Source of the DNA: Tenodera sinensis
Taxonomy: Eukaryota; Arthropoda; Insecta; Mantodea; Mantidae
Assembly: GCA_030765045.1 (NCBI GenBank)
Contig: CM060962.1
Location: forward strand, 263,785,647 to 263,849,646
DNA: 64,000 bases
Direction of reading: 5' to 3'
The notes under the pieces: generated by a model
Databases searched by the model: none
Seen by the model: the letters and a program-made list of their open reading frames with translations, nothing else
Told to the model about the DNA's origin: nothing
Shown here: piece by piece, positions 46,726 through 58,528 of the stretch
Numbering within the stretch: position 1 is the stretch's first letter
Layout of the letters: each line of letters begins with the position of its first letter
Translations under genes and position numbers: made by a program

Positions 46726-47439
46726 GATATAAATTTCTTACCTTACTCAGTTCTAGTTATTACTAAGGAGCTAGGACCACTCGACTCTGCTACTTCCTTT
46801 CCTATAACCTTCTCTGTTTTAGAGTTTGTTTTCGGATAACCCATGGCAATGTTATCCTCCACCATTGCAAATGTCTCTGATGGCATGCTCACATCCTGGG
46901 CGCCACCTCGGCTTACGTGAGAGTCTTGGACTGGACCTTCCTCACCTTAGGGTGTCAACTCCCAGTGTATAGGCAGAGGTACCTAATCGCCTTCAGGAGT
47001 GCATCAGCTCACGCAATGACCCCTCCCCGGGAATGGCCTTTATTAGCGGATGCGAACACAGACCCTACATGATAACCAGGGGCTGGGAATTGTACAGTTA
47101 CCCAGTCATACCTTGCGCCTCCCAGTCCACCTACAACCCGCGCGTAGGGAGGTATCAGGTGGGAGGTCAAACACAAAAGTGGACCAAAGTTGATTGGGCG
47201 TTTAGCATATGCCTTCTCACCCCTTAGAGGAACCCAATCGAGAGTATCGCTCGGGACCCCGGGTGCGCCAAACCCGTACCCACCGTAGTAGGCACCTGGG
47301 GGGTATAGTGCTAAGGACTTACTAGCTAAGGACTTTGTAGCTTTGATGAAAAGACAACAAGGGGTTAAATGCTTTCACGGACTGGCTCAACCTGGGAATT
47401 TACACCAAGGAACCCTACCCAGAGTAGGAGGCCATTGCT

Positions 47440-47690
47440 CTGAAGTGATGTATTTCATATCCTTTTATGTGGAGTTAATTTCCCAGATATTCGTTCCAAT
47501 TGGTTTGAATTTTCAAATACTTATTCTTCTCTCAAGTGGGAAGTTTTTATTCGTTTTTTTCCCCTCTTGGGCAATCAAACAGAAATGCATTTCAAACTCA
47601 TCAAATAGCAGCTAGCTCTTCAAGTATTTGACTATCGCTTGATACTGCTATTTTCAGCTATTCTCACTGTAACTGCAAGAACAAATGTAA
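47440..47690 (+). repeat. Family A fragment, right part of a split copy
   Basis: 'gagttaatttcccagatatt', 'tttcaaatacttattcttct', 'ctcaagtgggaagtt' and 'gactatcgcttgatact' continue the copy begun at 44005. Confidence 0.55.
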
Positions 47691-48815
47691 TAGATGTATT
47701 TCTAAAATGGCTCTCTCGAAGTGTCATCAGGAGGTATGTACTTCTCCACAATCTGGTCTCCGTAATCTGGAAATCTCAATCTGACCGACTTTAGTTGAAG
47801 GGTTATCCTAAAGAACGAGTTTTCCTGACACATACGACAACCCCAATGTAACTGAAAGATGCCATTCCGCAAGAACTTGCCAATATACCGAGATACTGTC
47901 GCAGACAAAACGCTTTAAGTTAATATGGGAACAACTGAGATCTTCGCAATGTTTTCTAAATCCCATTGTATGCCCAATACTGTTGCTGTTTTGGACATCT
48001 TTCCAATGTTTTGTGAACCCTGTTTGCCCAACACTGTGATGTTTCTGTTCCGTTTTCCATCTCAGATATTATAATATTTATAGCGGCTTCATGTTTGAGC
48101 TCACTTTTGAAAAACCCTATACTTCTGCGATTCTATTTATTAACGCTATGGAATACAGCAGCACCGCATCGACGTGATGGCAGTGCTTCTGTTTATTTGT
48201 TTGTCAGATGCGTGTTGTGCTTCTAAATGTTTGAAAGGAGAATTTCAAAAAATGGAATTTATGAAAGGAGTAACTCTCTTCTGAAAGAGGAAACGATAAA
48301 AATGTAGCTGATGAAGAAGGAGATTAAAGCTTTCCTTTCAGGTTTAAATATATTAAAGAATGAATAAATGATAATAACACGAAGACACTTCAAGTTTTAT
48401 AATTCTTTACAAAAACAACTTCCCCGCTTCTGAAAGGGTAAAAGATGGGAGACATTGCTTGAAGAAGGAAACAAGGAATATTTGCTTCTCGGTTTAAAAA
48501 TAATATTGAACATAAATAAATGATAAGATACACATGATTTACGGTCTTTAAGTCTATAAAAAACAGAATGATTAAGAGTAACCAGAATTGTGTAACATTA
48601 AGCATTACTTGCTGATATTACTGTCCAGCGCAGAAACCTAGCATTCGTATCTTGGTTGTATTGCACAAGTAGAGTTGTAAAAGACTCATAAGTAAGTGTA
48701 CACTATAGAAGTTTTCCTAGTACAACTGGTCATTTAAGAACCTACCCACATTACCTGTACGTTAGGTGAGTTGCATACCTAATGGGCGTTGCCTCATCGA
48801 TCGCGTTATAAATAT
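47691..48815. other. No recognisable feature
   Basis: An imperfect duplication is visible: 'aaataatattgaacataaat' with 'aaatgataagataca' near 48500 resembles 'aatatattaaagaatgaata' with 'aatgataataaca' near 48350. No coding signal. Confidence 0.4.
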
Positions 48816-48822
48816 ACGTTTT

Positions 48823-48950
48823 TACTTTCCCTACTACGTATATAGTAAAGGAGAGGAATATATTCCACCCAAAAATTCCATATCGAGATTTCAGCAGAAA
48901 TTTATGTTTCGAGGTCCCCTGAATCCAAAAAGGGTATTTTTAGAAAAAGG

Positions 48951-49007
<57 letters not shown>

Positions 49008-49704
49008 GTGTGTCTGTGAGTGTGTATGTTTGTGTGTGTGTCTGCTTGTGTGCGCGCACCTGTGTATCTCTGCACAACATAACTCAAAAACGAAAATTCC
49101 GTTAAAAACCAAAGTTGGTATTTAAGTTCAATGTATTTTAATGATACGCACGAAGATTTTGAAGAAAATTGCTTCACACTAAACTACTCTTTTCATGGAA
49201 AATTTTTCGAACATTTTAATTTTCTTGAAAATGGCTCTATCGATTTTAATTAAAATGCCATAGGTTTCAGATATTTTTATGCCAAATGAGATGCATTTCT
49301 TGAATATTCTGGCTATAGCCCATGTAGTCATATTTACTCTGGATGACTTTTGCATAACTGGTAAACCGTAAGCGATAGGCCAAATCTTCTATACGCTTGC
49401 TAAAATACACAATTTATGTCCAAATACATTTTTTGTAGAGTGAACCATTTCGGAGATTTTCCTTGTTATATGTGCGAGTTTTGGAGAACATATTGTAATG
49501 TAAAATGCAACATCGTTATTCATTTTTTATATGTTAACTGTGCAAAGAGAACGAAATTTGAAAGCCTGCAAGAAGATAAACAATAAGGTAATTTCTGCAA
49601 ATGCTTATCTCAGCTGACACGAAAAAGATATAGGAATAAGAGTTTGTAAGAACAGTTAGTACAAGAGTAAAGAAACTCATGTGAGTGCAACACATCAGAT
49701 TTTT
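48823..49704 (+). repeat. Family A element, near full length, expanded GT core
   Basis: Start TACTTTCCCTACT. The core is a GT run from 48953 to about 49064. The 3' end has an intact ATGTG-agtgcaa-CACAT hairpin and T run. Confidence 0.8.
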
Positions 49705-50590
49705 CATCATGTTTTACTAGATTTCTCTAGATACCGGAAACTATGAACCTTCTCAAAATGAGATAGAGAATATAAAGTACCATTGAACCTACAGAACATT
49801 AGTGTCTTCAGAAATATTTGGAGGCTCCTCAACGTAAACTACAGTTCAGGTCGAGGATACTGATAGTAATCACGAATAATGTTATTCTGAACGACTAGTA
49901 CAGTTGTTTTCATCACAGTAACCAAAGTCATGATCTTAGTTTTTGGTGATCATTTTTTTTTAATTTCTCATTAAATTTCTTAATTCGTTGTATTCTGCAT
50001 TATGTTCCTTTCGCTACCAATACTAGTCATACTAACAATAATCTTACCATTTACTGTCATTTATTTACTCTACCTAAACTACCGAACCGTGGTAATAGAA
50101 CTTTTAGTTAGTTACACTCAAACCATCATAAATACTGATACCAAAATTATTGACCGGTAAGGTTAATGATTATATAAAGAAATGATGGAGAGACTATAAA
50201 AAACTGTAAGAAATAATTTCCATATGTTAAAATCAATGCACAGTGTAAGAAGGATGATTTACAATTTTGTAAGGGACATGTCATTAGTTAGGTAATTTCC
50301 CTGTTAAGGAGAATCATTTAGTTAAAGGAGTGTGGCTAAGGTAATTAGGAGTTCCAGCAAACTCGTCCACAAAGGAGTTCAATAACAAGGCTCCGCTATC
50401 TGGAGCTCAATACCTTCAGATCTCAGAGCTGCAGAAATGCACTTAGGGCAGTTCTGAAAATTAGAAAGGGATATGGAATTCCTAGAAAGCATCAAGTCAC
50501 AGAGTAAAAATTTAGTTATGGACGTGAATAAGAAGATTGAGATTTTGCAATGTAATGTAGCGAAACGTCATGTGATTTGAAGAAATTACG
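49705..50590. other. No recognisable feature
   Basis: Unassigned. Confidence 0.4.
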
Positions 50591-50594
50591 TTTT

Positions 50595-50720
50595 GTTTTC
50601 TCTACCAATTATAAGAAATATGTACAGGAAGTATGTTATTCTATCCCAAAATTCGATAAAGAGATTTCATTGGAAACACATACTGAATAACAAAATACAT
50701 GCTTAGAAGAAAATGCCCGC

Positions 50721-50785
<65 letters not shown>

Positions 50786-51250
50786 CGCGCGCGTGTGTAT
50801 GAGTGTGTGTATCTGCATATCTCTAAACGTTAGATACAATTAGAAACCGATCAGCACTTAAATACTGAACCTGGTATTTAAGTTCAGCATTGTTTGAAAA
50901 CTTCTAAAAATTCCCGAGCTTGAATTGCCCATGGAAAATATTTCTGTGTTTATGAATTTCTCAAAAATGGTTCTAACGACTTTGATTAAAATATCCTATG
51001 TTTAAGTTGCCTGTGAAGCTTTTTCTTATCCTGAATGACTGTTATAATTGGTAAACCGCAAGGCATGGAACAAATGTTACTTTACGAAGATGTGGATATC
51101 TTGAAGCACAAAGTTTGTAAACCCTTTTGTTGGGGTTAACTAATACTGAAGAATTCCGTGTTTTTCAATTGAATTGTGCAACATTATTTTTCTTTTCAAG
51201 AGATGAATATTATTCGCGTTTTCTCTCTGCCATGTAAATATATAATTTAA
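50595..51250 (+). repeat. Family A copy, diverged, with GT expansion
   Basis: 'gttttctctaccaatta', 'ttctatcccaaaattcgata', a GT/GC core at 50722-50810, 'gaacctggtatttaagttca', then 'ataattggtaaaccgcaagg' up to about 51180. The 3' module is not clear. Confidence 0.65.
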
Positions 51251-52440
51251 AAACCATTATATTTTATCCACTTTTTAATACCTTTCATTCATTTTAACAT
51301 TCTGTATTCTTGTTATACCCTAAGCCAAATGTGTAATACGTAATGAAAGCTCACCCGCATGAACATTAAGGAGAGAAAAAAATAAAATTTGGTAACTATA
51401 ATTTGTAGAAGATTAGATAGAGAATTTCATTTGACCAACAGGGTTAGGTAGTCACAGGATCATGAATTGAGGTGTACAGTTCAGATCCTTCCAGGATCAT
51501 CCTCACTGGCAGTTTTGTTTCTTCAGATTTTCCTGTCTACTTCTAAAGCAAATGCTGCGGAGCTGTATCCTAAACTTCGGTATGGAACCTTTCCTTACCA
51601 AACTTACTTTTTCAGTTATTCTTCCATTTCATATACCATCAGTGCCCACCGCCTTTGGTGCCAAACGGTAAGAACAGCCGTTAAAGCATTGCCGAAACGT
51701 CATTTGAATGTAAAATGTCAGATTTTCCAAGGTACTTGACGGTGATAAAATTGATTCTACAATAATCAGGAAACTTCAAAATATTATGTTGACACGTTGT
51801 ATACGCGGGAATTCAGACATGATGCCGCGTGTAAGATGGCAGCCTTAATTAGAGAAGAGCTGATATAAGTGGGGCAAGGCACCCTCTCCTCTGCTAATTG
51901 CTGTTGACTGAGCCATCTTCCTGACCGGCAGAACTCGCCCTGCAATCCAGCGCTACTAATTTCATCCCTTGAAAACAAACCTTTGATCATCAAGCTGGGT
52001 GCCGTGGGAGAGAAACAGCTGCTACACCGAAGGGGGTTGCTTCACAGGTTAACGCTCTTGTTTCACCCCCTCCTACCTTATTATCTCAATCCGAAAAATA
52101 CCCACGGATTACGAAAAAAGAGCAACCTGTATCGGAATTTTAGAACTGATGTTCTTCATTGTTGAGCACCTTTCCCAAAATGACAAATGCATGATATTCT
52201 TGGAAGGAATCAGTTTGTCTACACCAGGGCTGCAATGCAAGATACCTGAAATTCTCTGCGTCTCCAGTTTTCCCTCTTTTTCCCTTCCTATTAGAGGTGC
52301 CCGTCGTTGAAATTTGGTCGAAGTTTCCAAAAAAATTTAACACAACTTTTATGTCCAAAATTCTTTTAACCTCAAGGTTCAATTATGCCGCGTGGAAGGT
52401 TTCGCTTCGGCCATAAGTTAATCAGAGATTCTACATGATT
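51251..52440. other. No recognised element; GC-richer stretch 51780-52080
   Basis: Open frames at 51467-51739 (+) and 51784-51993 (-) show no family motif. The TATA-like gatataagtgggg at 51860 has no supported gene after it. Confidence 0.35.
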
Positions 52441-52441
52441 G

Positions 52442-52716
52442 TGAGACATATGTCCAATACAATTATTATAGTCAATAAAGAACCGTATCGTCGAATAGAA
52501 AAAAAAAAAAAAAACTAATTTGTGTCAAATATTTGAAGCCATCTAGCTTCTTGAAGAATGGATATAAATATAATTGTTTCTGTAAACAATGCAGTAATGC
52601 ACTATATATGTCATGATGCTAGGTGGTTCCAAATATTCAATGGTTTGAGACAAATATTTTTTCGGCGAAACGCCTCTTTGATGACAATAATTGTATTGGA
52701 CATATTTGTTACACTC
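52442..52716. mobile_element. Foldback MITE (~275 bp, ~100-bp imperfect inverted arms)
   Basis: Left arm: gtgagacatatgtccaatac, attattatagtcaataaaga, and further in gccatctagcttcttgaag. Right arm, reverse complement: gtgtaacaaatatgtccaat, attattgtcatcaaagaggc, and further in ggaaccacctagcatcatg. The arms pair along most of the unit with a loop near 52580-52610. No coding capacity. The inner part of an arm recurs at 34265-34300. Confidence 0.7.
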
Positions 52717-52977
52717 ACCATGTAAAATCCTTGGCTACAGTATGGCCGAAGCAGTGCCTTCCACTCTGTATACTGTAAATTTTGCTATCTGACCCCTTTA
52801 AAGCTTGAATACGTGACCATTTGTGTCCCAGATTACACATTTGAATGACCTGTACTTTACTTTCAGTACCTTTTACTAGACTTAGACTTTTCTTACACTT
52901 TTCCCATTTCGAATTGTTCCATACGATGTAACTTATAACCACTGTTATTCAAATACTCTGCAGAAAGTTAGAGGGCA

Positions 52978-53345
52978 CTTATTCGGTGGCCATTAGAGCG
53001 TTCGCCTACCACCTAGGCGACCCGGGTTCGATCTCAAGGACCCGCATGTGGTATTCGTGGTGGAAGAAGTGGCGTCAGGGTGGATTTTCTTTGGGTTCTC
53101 CGGTTTCCCCCACCACTCATTTCACCAATTGCTCCATTATCACCTTTCCAACAATTAATTTTGCTTGCATTTCACATCATACCTGGTGCTTGAGTGACCA
53201 CCCGCTTCACTGTGTGCAGTCCATAGCTCCCTGTGCTCCCCGACAGGCGTCTGAACCTAGGAACTGGCTTATAAGTCCTACGGGGTGTAAATCCTACATA
53301 AGGGGAGGTAATCACGTAAATAAGAACCAAACAAATAAAAATTTA
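52978..53345 (+). repeat. tRNA-headed SINE, type N head with different 3' body
   Basis: Head attagagcgttcgcctacca, box B cgggttcgatctcaagg, tggtattcgtggtggaagaa and ctccggtttcccccacca as in the type N SINEs. The 3' half then differs (ttcacatcatacctggtgct, ctccccgacaggcgtctgaa) and ends in an A-rich tail near 53330. This is a second subfamily sharing head and central domain. Confidence 0.75.
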
Positions 53346-53848
53346 GAGATCACTTTATTCTGAAAACTGATATATTGTTTCTGCTGTACTTTTAAATTGC
53401 TCAAGTTATTTTATAATGAATTCGATTACTGAGGATAAAATATTACAGGAACCTCATTAAATGTTTACTTGACTTTTTCCGGATCAATCAGAGGAGTAAT
53501 AATAACATACTGTAATAAACGTAAAATGTTTTTTGCTCAATAACTGTCTGAATACATCTGTATTCAATTTAAACACAATTTGGTAGATCAGCTTATGACT
53601 AAATTGGGAAAACGTTTCGACAAAAAATACAATATTTAAAAATGTCACCTATGTGTATCCTTAAGACGGTGTTGTGTCTGTGGGCATTAGGGGCGACATA
53701 TTGAACTTTTATGGAACTATTTAAGAGCTATGCATGAAAATGACCGTGCAAAAGTCATTAATCGGCTTGAGATTCTGGTTTGTCAAAACCAGTTCAGCTT
53801 TTTCAACGGACTGGAGCTTTGGAAGAGTGGAATGAGAGAGAAAGAGAG

Positions 53849-53907
<59 letters not shown>

Positions 53908-55214
53908 CTGGCTATTGATTTGAATGTTCCCATACTTTGTCACACTGGTTTTTAAAAGCCTAAGGCATCATTGTTTTGTTTCTCAATATGTTCATGTAAG
54001 AACTTCGGAATGTGAAAGTGAGCCTTTGAACCAACCTTTCAAACATCTGACTATCAATTAAACATCTGGTATCCCCTTAAACTACAGAAGCGCTTAATTA
54101 AGCCTTATCTGCACACGTTTATCTCGAGTAATGTAATGCAAATAGAAAAATGCTCATTTATAATGACAGTTTGTAGAAGAGATGAAAATAAATGGTAATG
54201 TGCAGATAAAATGATATGCATGTAATAAATTACATATTTAATACACATTCTCCTTAAGTAAGGTACACTTTTTGCATGCAAGGCAAATATTTTCATTTAA
54301 CTCCACACCCGTAATAATGCTCTGCAGCAAAGAAAGTGCAATATCCTTCGTAAAATGCTATAGCTTTTTTTATTCAAATATGTAGGGTTTGAGACAGTGA
54401 TATGAGAAAGAAAGCGTGTAGGTTTCTTGAATTTTCAGGACAGACCCTTTTCGTTATTATTTAACTGGAATGAGAGAGAGAGACCAGAGAGAGAGAGAGA
54501 GAGAGACACAGATAGGGAGAGAGGGAGGGAAGAGAAATGAAGAGGATAATCATCTTTGTTATATTAAAATTTTCTGTTCCTTTGATTTTCCCCTAATTTT
54601 AGGTTAGTAGTACGCTTTGGAATGCTGAGTTAGCGTTCTTTGTTTCCGACAATTTCATGAATGATTTTACACCAAGGCTAATACCGACACGTGACTGCCC
54701 TTATTTATTTCTGAAGTAGAACGTACAGGACTAAAACTTTACAAATAGATTATTTGATTCAATTTTATCCCGTAAGGCTTTTGAGCCATCTGGTATCTCT
54801 AAGGTCAACATAATGGAAAAGGGATTGTTGCTCGCAGTTTCACGTTTTTCTTTTTTTTTTACAAATAACGACAAGGTAGCGTAAAAGAAAACAAAGAGTA
54901 CTCCAAAAATTTAATTAAAACGTGTGAACATTAGCTCATTTTAACATACATTTAAATGGCGTGTTTTTGCACACCCAAAGTTTATTTAACACCATAGAAC
55001 GGACTTGGTAAATAAAAGTGGCTTTTACCCCGCATTCCGTTCAGATGACCTTGTCAAATATAAAGCTTTCAGTGTAACAGGATCAACAAACAAAACGGTA
55101 GTGAAAGCAATTTACACTTGCTGACAGCCGATAAGCTTACCTAACAGAAGAACTATTTCAATTTAATGATTTAAATCTGTTTATAGCAAACCGCTTTTAG
55201 TTACCTTCAATACC
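53346..55214. other. Featureless apart from GA microsatellites
   Basis: GA arrays at 53834-53904 and 54472-54530. 54030-54240 has faint similarity to family A 3' blocks ('tttatctcgagtaatgt') but not enough to call. Confidence 0.45.
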
Positions 55215-55216
55215 AA

Positions 55217-55560
55217 TTATCTACAATATGTAAGGGAAGTATTGTAATTCACCCAAAAATTCCATACATGTATATTAAACCTAAAATACTTGTTTTGAAG
55301 GCCCGTGAACCCCAAAAATGTATTGTTTTCAAAAGTTCTGTTGTTGGTGAAGGTAATGCGAACAGCATAACTCAAAAATAAAATTTGTATGAATTCTGAT
55401 CTTGGCATCCAGTATCAGCTCTTCTAAGGATCCAATAGACTGGCGTTCAAGAAAACCTCCCCACTCAAAATTGTACTTTTTGTGAAAAATCTTTCTTTAG
55501 TTTTGACTTTAGAAACAAACAATAACATTCTTTTTTTACCACATACCACAAGCTTAAGAT
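55217..55560 (+). repeat. Family A fragment, 5' half
   Basis: 'aagtattgtaattcacccaa', 'aaatacttgttttgaaggcc' and 'gaacagcataactcaaaaat' in order, with the GT core lost. Confidence 0.6.
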
Positions 55561-55869
55561 GCTTTCATGGCTAATAAAATACCTTTTTCGGATATTTCTG
55601 AGTGGTCTGTGAACTGCTATTCATTCTCGATAAATTGTGTTTGTGATACCTCCATGATAGAGCTTAGCATGTCTGTCTCACATTCCAGAAACCCCAGTTT
55701 AATTTTCAGTTGGAATGAGTTACCCCTATATGAGTTTTTCCCTTATTCTAAGATGTTAAATGTTGAGCAGCTCCCGATAGTTCGATTTTTAAACAACATA
55801 GCACTGTGCAATGACTTTGAAGTTATATGCTCATCGCATAATCACTATAAAAATCCAATAGCGACTTAT

Positions 55870-56235
55870 TAGCTGAAAAAAGTTTAGGTATTTGAAACTT
55901 CAAATCCATAAAAACGGATATCTCGGAAACGGTTAACATTACGAAAAATGCCATTCTACATAAATTAGGTGCTTTAAAGAGATCTAAGTACATTTTTATT
56001 GCGATTTCTTGTTGTTTGTCAATCATACGAAAAAGTATCTCAGAATGAAAATACCACAGAAGGTCGCAGATTGACTAATTTGTCTGGCGTGCAAGGCTCC
56101 TATGCAAAATTTTAACAAAATTCGTTAGGGTGATTTTTTTATAAAATAAGCAGCAACAAAACTTGTTCATGTAAAGGGTAGTTTGATTTGGGGGAGACTT
56201 TTCTTTAAAATCTTCGTGTCACATCCTTAGCTTTA
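55870..56235 (-). repeat. Family A fragment
   Basis: Reverse-strand blocks 'tgttcatgtaaagggtagtt', 'ttctttaaaatcttcgtgtc' and 'atctcggaaacggttaacat'. Confidence 0.5.
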
Positions 56236-56624
56236 TTCAAATGTGCATAATAGGACAGAGAAGAATGAAAATATACTAATCAATTTTATTTGAGGAATAA
56301 AGAGGAACTAGTTATTTTAATGATTTTAATATCACGTACTAATGTTATATTTTAACCAACTTCTTGGTAGTGATTTGTTGGACTTAAATAATAAGTTTAT
56401 AATCGGCGCCAAGCAAGTTCGCGGTGAGACAGGCAACGTTGCCGCTTACCACGACCATGTGGAGAACGCGGTATGATTATGTGTACGAATCGCCTGAAAT
56501 GTTATGCGCGTATTATTTATTTTCATATGCGAACACAATAGTTAAATACTGAATCTACATTCAAAAGATAGGAATATAAGTATATATCAGTATAATAATT
56601 TAAATTAACAAGACAGACATACCT

Positions 56625-56835
56625 GTGAAATTTTGACACGTATTCTATTGGGAAAATGTCGCTGATACCCGAATCACTCTTATTCTTACCGATTCCTACA
56701 GCAGACGAGCTCATATCAAGTAATTTAGGGGCTGGAATAAGAGGCCCCGTTCAATTTCTCCTCTTCGAAATATTTTCTTACAGAGCATGTTATTTCCCGT
56801 GCTTGTCCTTTATTTGGGATACCTTTAAGAAACAT
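56625..56835 (-). pseudogene. Transposase-like N-terminal HTH fragment, copy 1
   Basis: Minus-strand frames give IPNKGQAREITCSVRKYFEE and EKLNG. After a one-base shift they give GPLIPAPKLLDMSSSAVGIG and KNKSDSGIS. The pattern KGQAREI---V--YFE-EK--GGPLIP-------A-GIGK resembles the N-terminal DNA-binding region of a transposase group seen in insects, which continues 'A-GIS--TV-RI-KE'. It shares this with 61300-61430. No catalytic domain is present. Family name not assigned. Confidence 0.5.
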
Positions 56836-57404
56836 AGCTTTATTCGGTTCGCGAGTATGCTCGATTTTTCGTTTGAAAGCACTATCCTTGTGACTATTTT
56901 TTGACACTGATAAATACTCAATAAAAGCGTTAGCACAATTGCAAAAGCTCCCAACACACGCACAGATACACAGACTCAAGACACGTAAACACAAAGCAAA
57001 TAACCCTGGATATAGAATGATACAAAGGAACTGCTCAGCACAGAGGCAAACTCTAACTGATGCAAGCATTGCAAGCTGTGGCTACAGGAAGGCATTATTT
57101 ATTTATATGTAGCGATAGGAGAACATAACACAGGAAGTTTATGCTACATATCGGCAACAAGGCCCTTGCATGTACCGTTGCTATGGAAATGCCTTAGCTA
57201 TAATTGGTCCGTCTTCTCGTTGCCATGACAGCCGCTATGACGTATCCATCCCTTCCCGTGCATCCGTACATTTCCGGCATGTGGTTGACATCTGTCAATC
57301 CCATTCTTTTATCGCCGAGTATAGTATATTAAATCGACTTCAGGATTCTAAGTCACACAGCTTACGGTCGTTGTTTTAAACTACCAATTTATTTTTTGTT
57401 TCAG

Positions 57405-57500
57405 GAAACCCCAATAAGTTGCATTTTCGGTAAAATGTTGGGAAGAAATGTTTGGGTGTAATGCAATACTTTCACTTTAAAACAGATACTCAGTAGAGAA
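57405..57500 (-). repeat. Family A fragment, 5' end
   Basis: 'ttcaggaaaccccaataagt', 'tgcattttcggtaaaatgtt', 'gggtgtaatgcaatacttt' and 'agtagagaaaat' near 57492. It lies about 60 bp downstream (gene sense) of the exon at 57563-57706. Confidence 0.65.
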
Positions 57501-57562
57501 AATGGTATACGGAGTACGCGACACTTTACCATGAGCACTTCTACGTTGTAAGTTATTCTTAC

Positions 57563-57706
57563 CTGTATACTTGTCCAAGGTTGTAGTGGGCATTCACGTG
57601 GTTGGGTGAGTATCGTATGGCTGCTAAGAAATGACCTTCTGCCTCCTTTGTAGCGCTCATCAAGGTACCCAGGTTATTGTGGGCACTAGCATATGTCGGC
57701 CATAGC
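57563..57706 (-). CDS. TMTC1: TMTC1-like gene, internal coding exon (TPR repeats)
   Basis: Read on the minus strand this is a 144-nt exon after a pyrimidine-rich acceptor (ttttgttacag) and before a donor (gtaagaat). It has one leading base, 47 full codons and two trailing bases (AG). The peptide contains AHNNLGTLM, then a helix ending in AAIRYSPNHV, then NAHYNLGQVY. These are TPR signatures: the N-LG position, the A in helix B and the closing P. TMTC proteins have an N-terminal multi-membrane-span ER domain and a C-terminal lumenal TPR array, and members are protein O-mannosyltransferases for cadherin-type substrates. The peptide resembles the TPR start of TMTC1 more than TMTC2, 3 or 4, from memory of the family. 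The trailing AG joins the leading G of the exon at 21218-21432 to make an Arg codon. Upstream exons with the membrane domain lie beyond the right edge. Confidence 0.9.
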
Positions 57707-58384
57707 CTGTAACAAAAGAAGACGAACATGAATCACACTAGAAGCTTAATACTGTAAGTGCGATAGAGGATTTCTGTATTACTATCTGACACTATTTATG
57801 CATATTACACATAAATGCGTAAATGTTACATTCAAAAATATATGATGCAGGTAAGCCTAATGTAAATTAGTGCAGTAGTTAGTGCTCCGTACCCATGGCC
57901 TCCCGGTCGCTTACGCGTAACTCTGGCGGAGGGCGCGCCGGTCCTCGCCCGGCCCGGTTGCGCCACGGTGCGGCCCAGTCCATTTACGAACGCACTACGC
58001 ACAGGTATAGGTTAACCAACCCATGGGGGGGGGGGGGGGACCCCGCGCAGTGCTACCTTCATAGCTATATTATGGCTAGGGATGAAGTGAAAACAACTCA
58101 GGAGGCTACAGACTGGAGGACACTGACAGAAACGATATAGGAACACGTGGATGTTTCTAACACTTCCAGATTCAAAGAGGCGTACCACTGTTGGAACAGC
58201 CTAGAGTAGGCGATGAACGAGCCATCTACCAAGCAGCCTTCTAATGTCCACAGGCAGTACTTCTCCTTTTGAACGTGCATTTTGATCATTTGATGATTTC
58301 GATCGCCACACACACCATGAAACCTAGAAGTAGACCTAATATGACAAGGAAACGGAATAAAAGATAAATGATGAAAAGAAATCA
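57707..58384. other. Intron; GC-rich island 57893-58055
   Basis: 57893-58055 contains ggagggcgcgccggtcctcg, cggcccggttgcgccacggt and a 15-nt G run. gtgcagtagttagtgctccg at its left edge is tRNA-like, so it may be a GC-rich SINE. An 81-residue plus frame has no family match I recognise. Confidence 0.4.
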
Positions 58385-58520
58385 CCCTAGTGTTGGTCTA
58401 CTAACCAGGGAAAACCACAAAGAAACGCAACGTGAGAGTGAACGGTCGATAGGAATCGAACTCGGGATCCTCTAATGCGAGCCTCACACGTTATCGCCCA
58501 GGCTTGCACTCGGTAATGTG
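58385..58520 (-). repeat. tRNA-headed SINE, 5' part
   Basis: Minus strand: gcctgggcgataacgtgtga, ggctcgcattagaggatccc, box B gagttcgattcc, then gtttctttgtggttttccct. It ends beside the LTR at 58529. Confidence 0.55.
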
Positions 58521-58528
58521 CTACACAA

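Larger units (their letters stand above)
44286..47435 (-). mobile_element. LINE (RNase H-bearing, I/R1-like) remnant with internal deletion
   Basis: On the minus strand, in order: a GC-rich 5' untranslated region (about 47435-46750) with cccaggtgcctactacggtg, ORF1 remnant (46725-45620), the first ~70 residues of an AP endonuclease, RNase H, and a 3' tail with ctcaaagttgattgccctta near 44320-44350. The reverse transcriptase is absent. The combination of zinc-knuckle ORF1 and RNase H points to the I-group of LINEs. Ends are approximate. It lies inside a family A copy. Confidence 0.75.

Noticed and set aside
52986..53363. 125-residue plus-strand frame
   Set aside because: Entirely inside a SINE.
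55567..55872. 101-residue plus-strand frame as a possible gene
   Set aside because: No recognisable motif, no splice or promoter context, and partly overlaps diverged family A sequence.
57895..58140. 81-residue Arg/Gly-rich plus-strand frame
   Set aside because: Lies on the GC island with a G homopolymer; composition alone explains the open frame.
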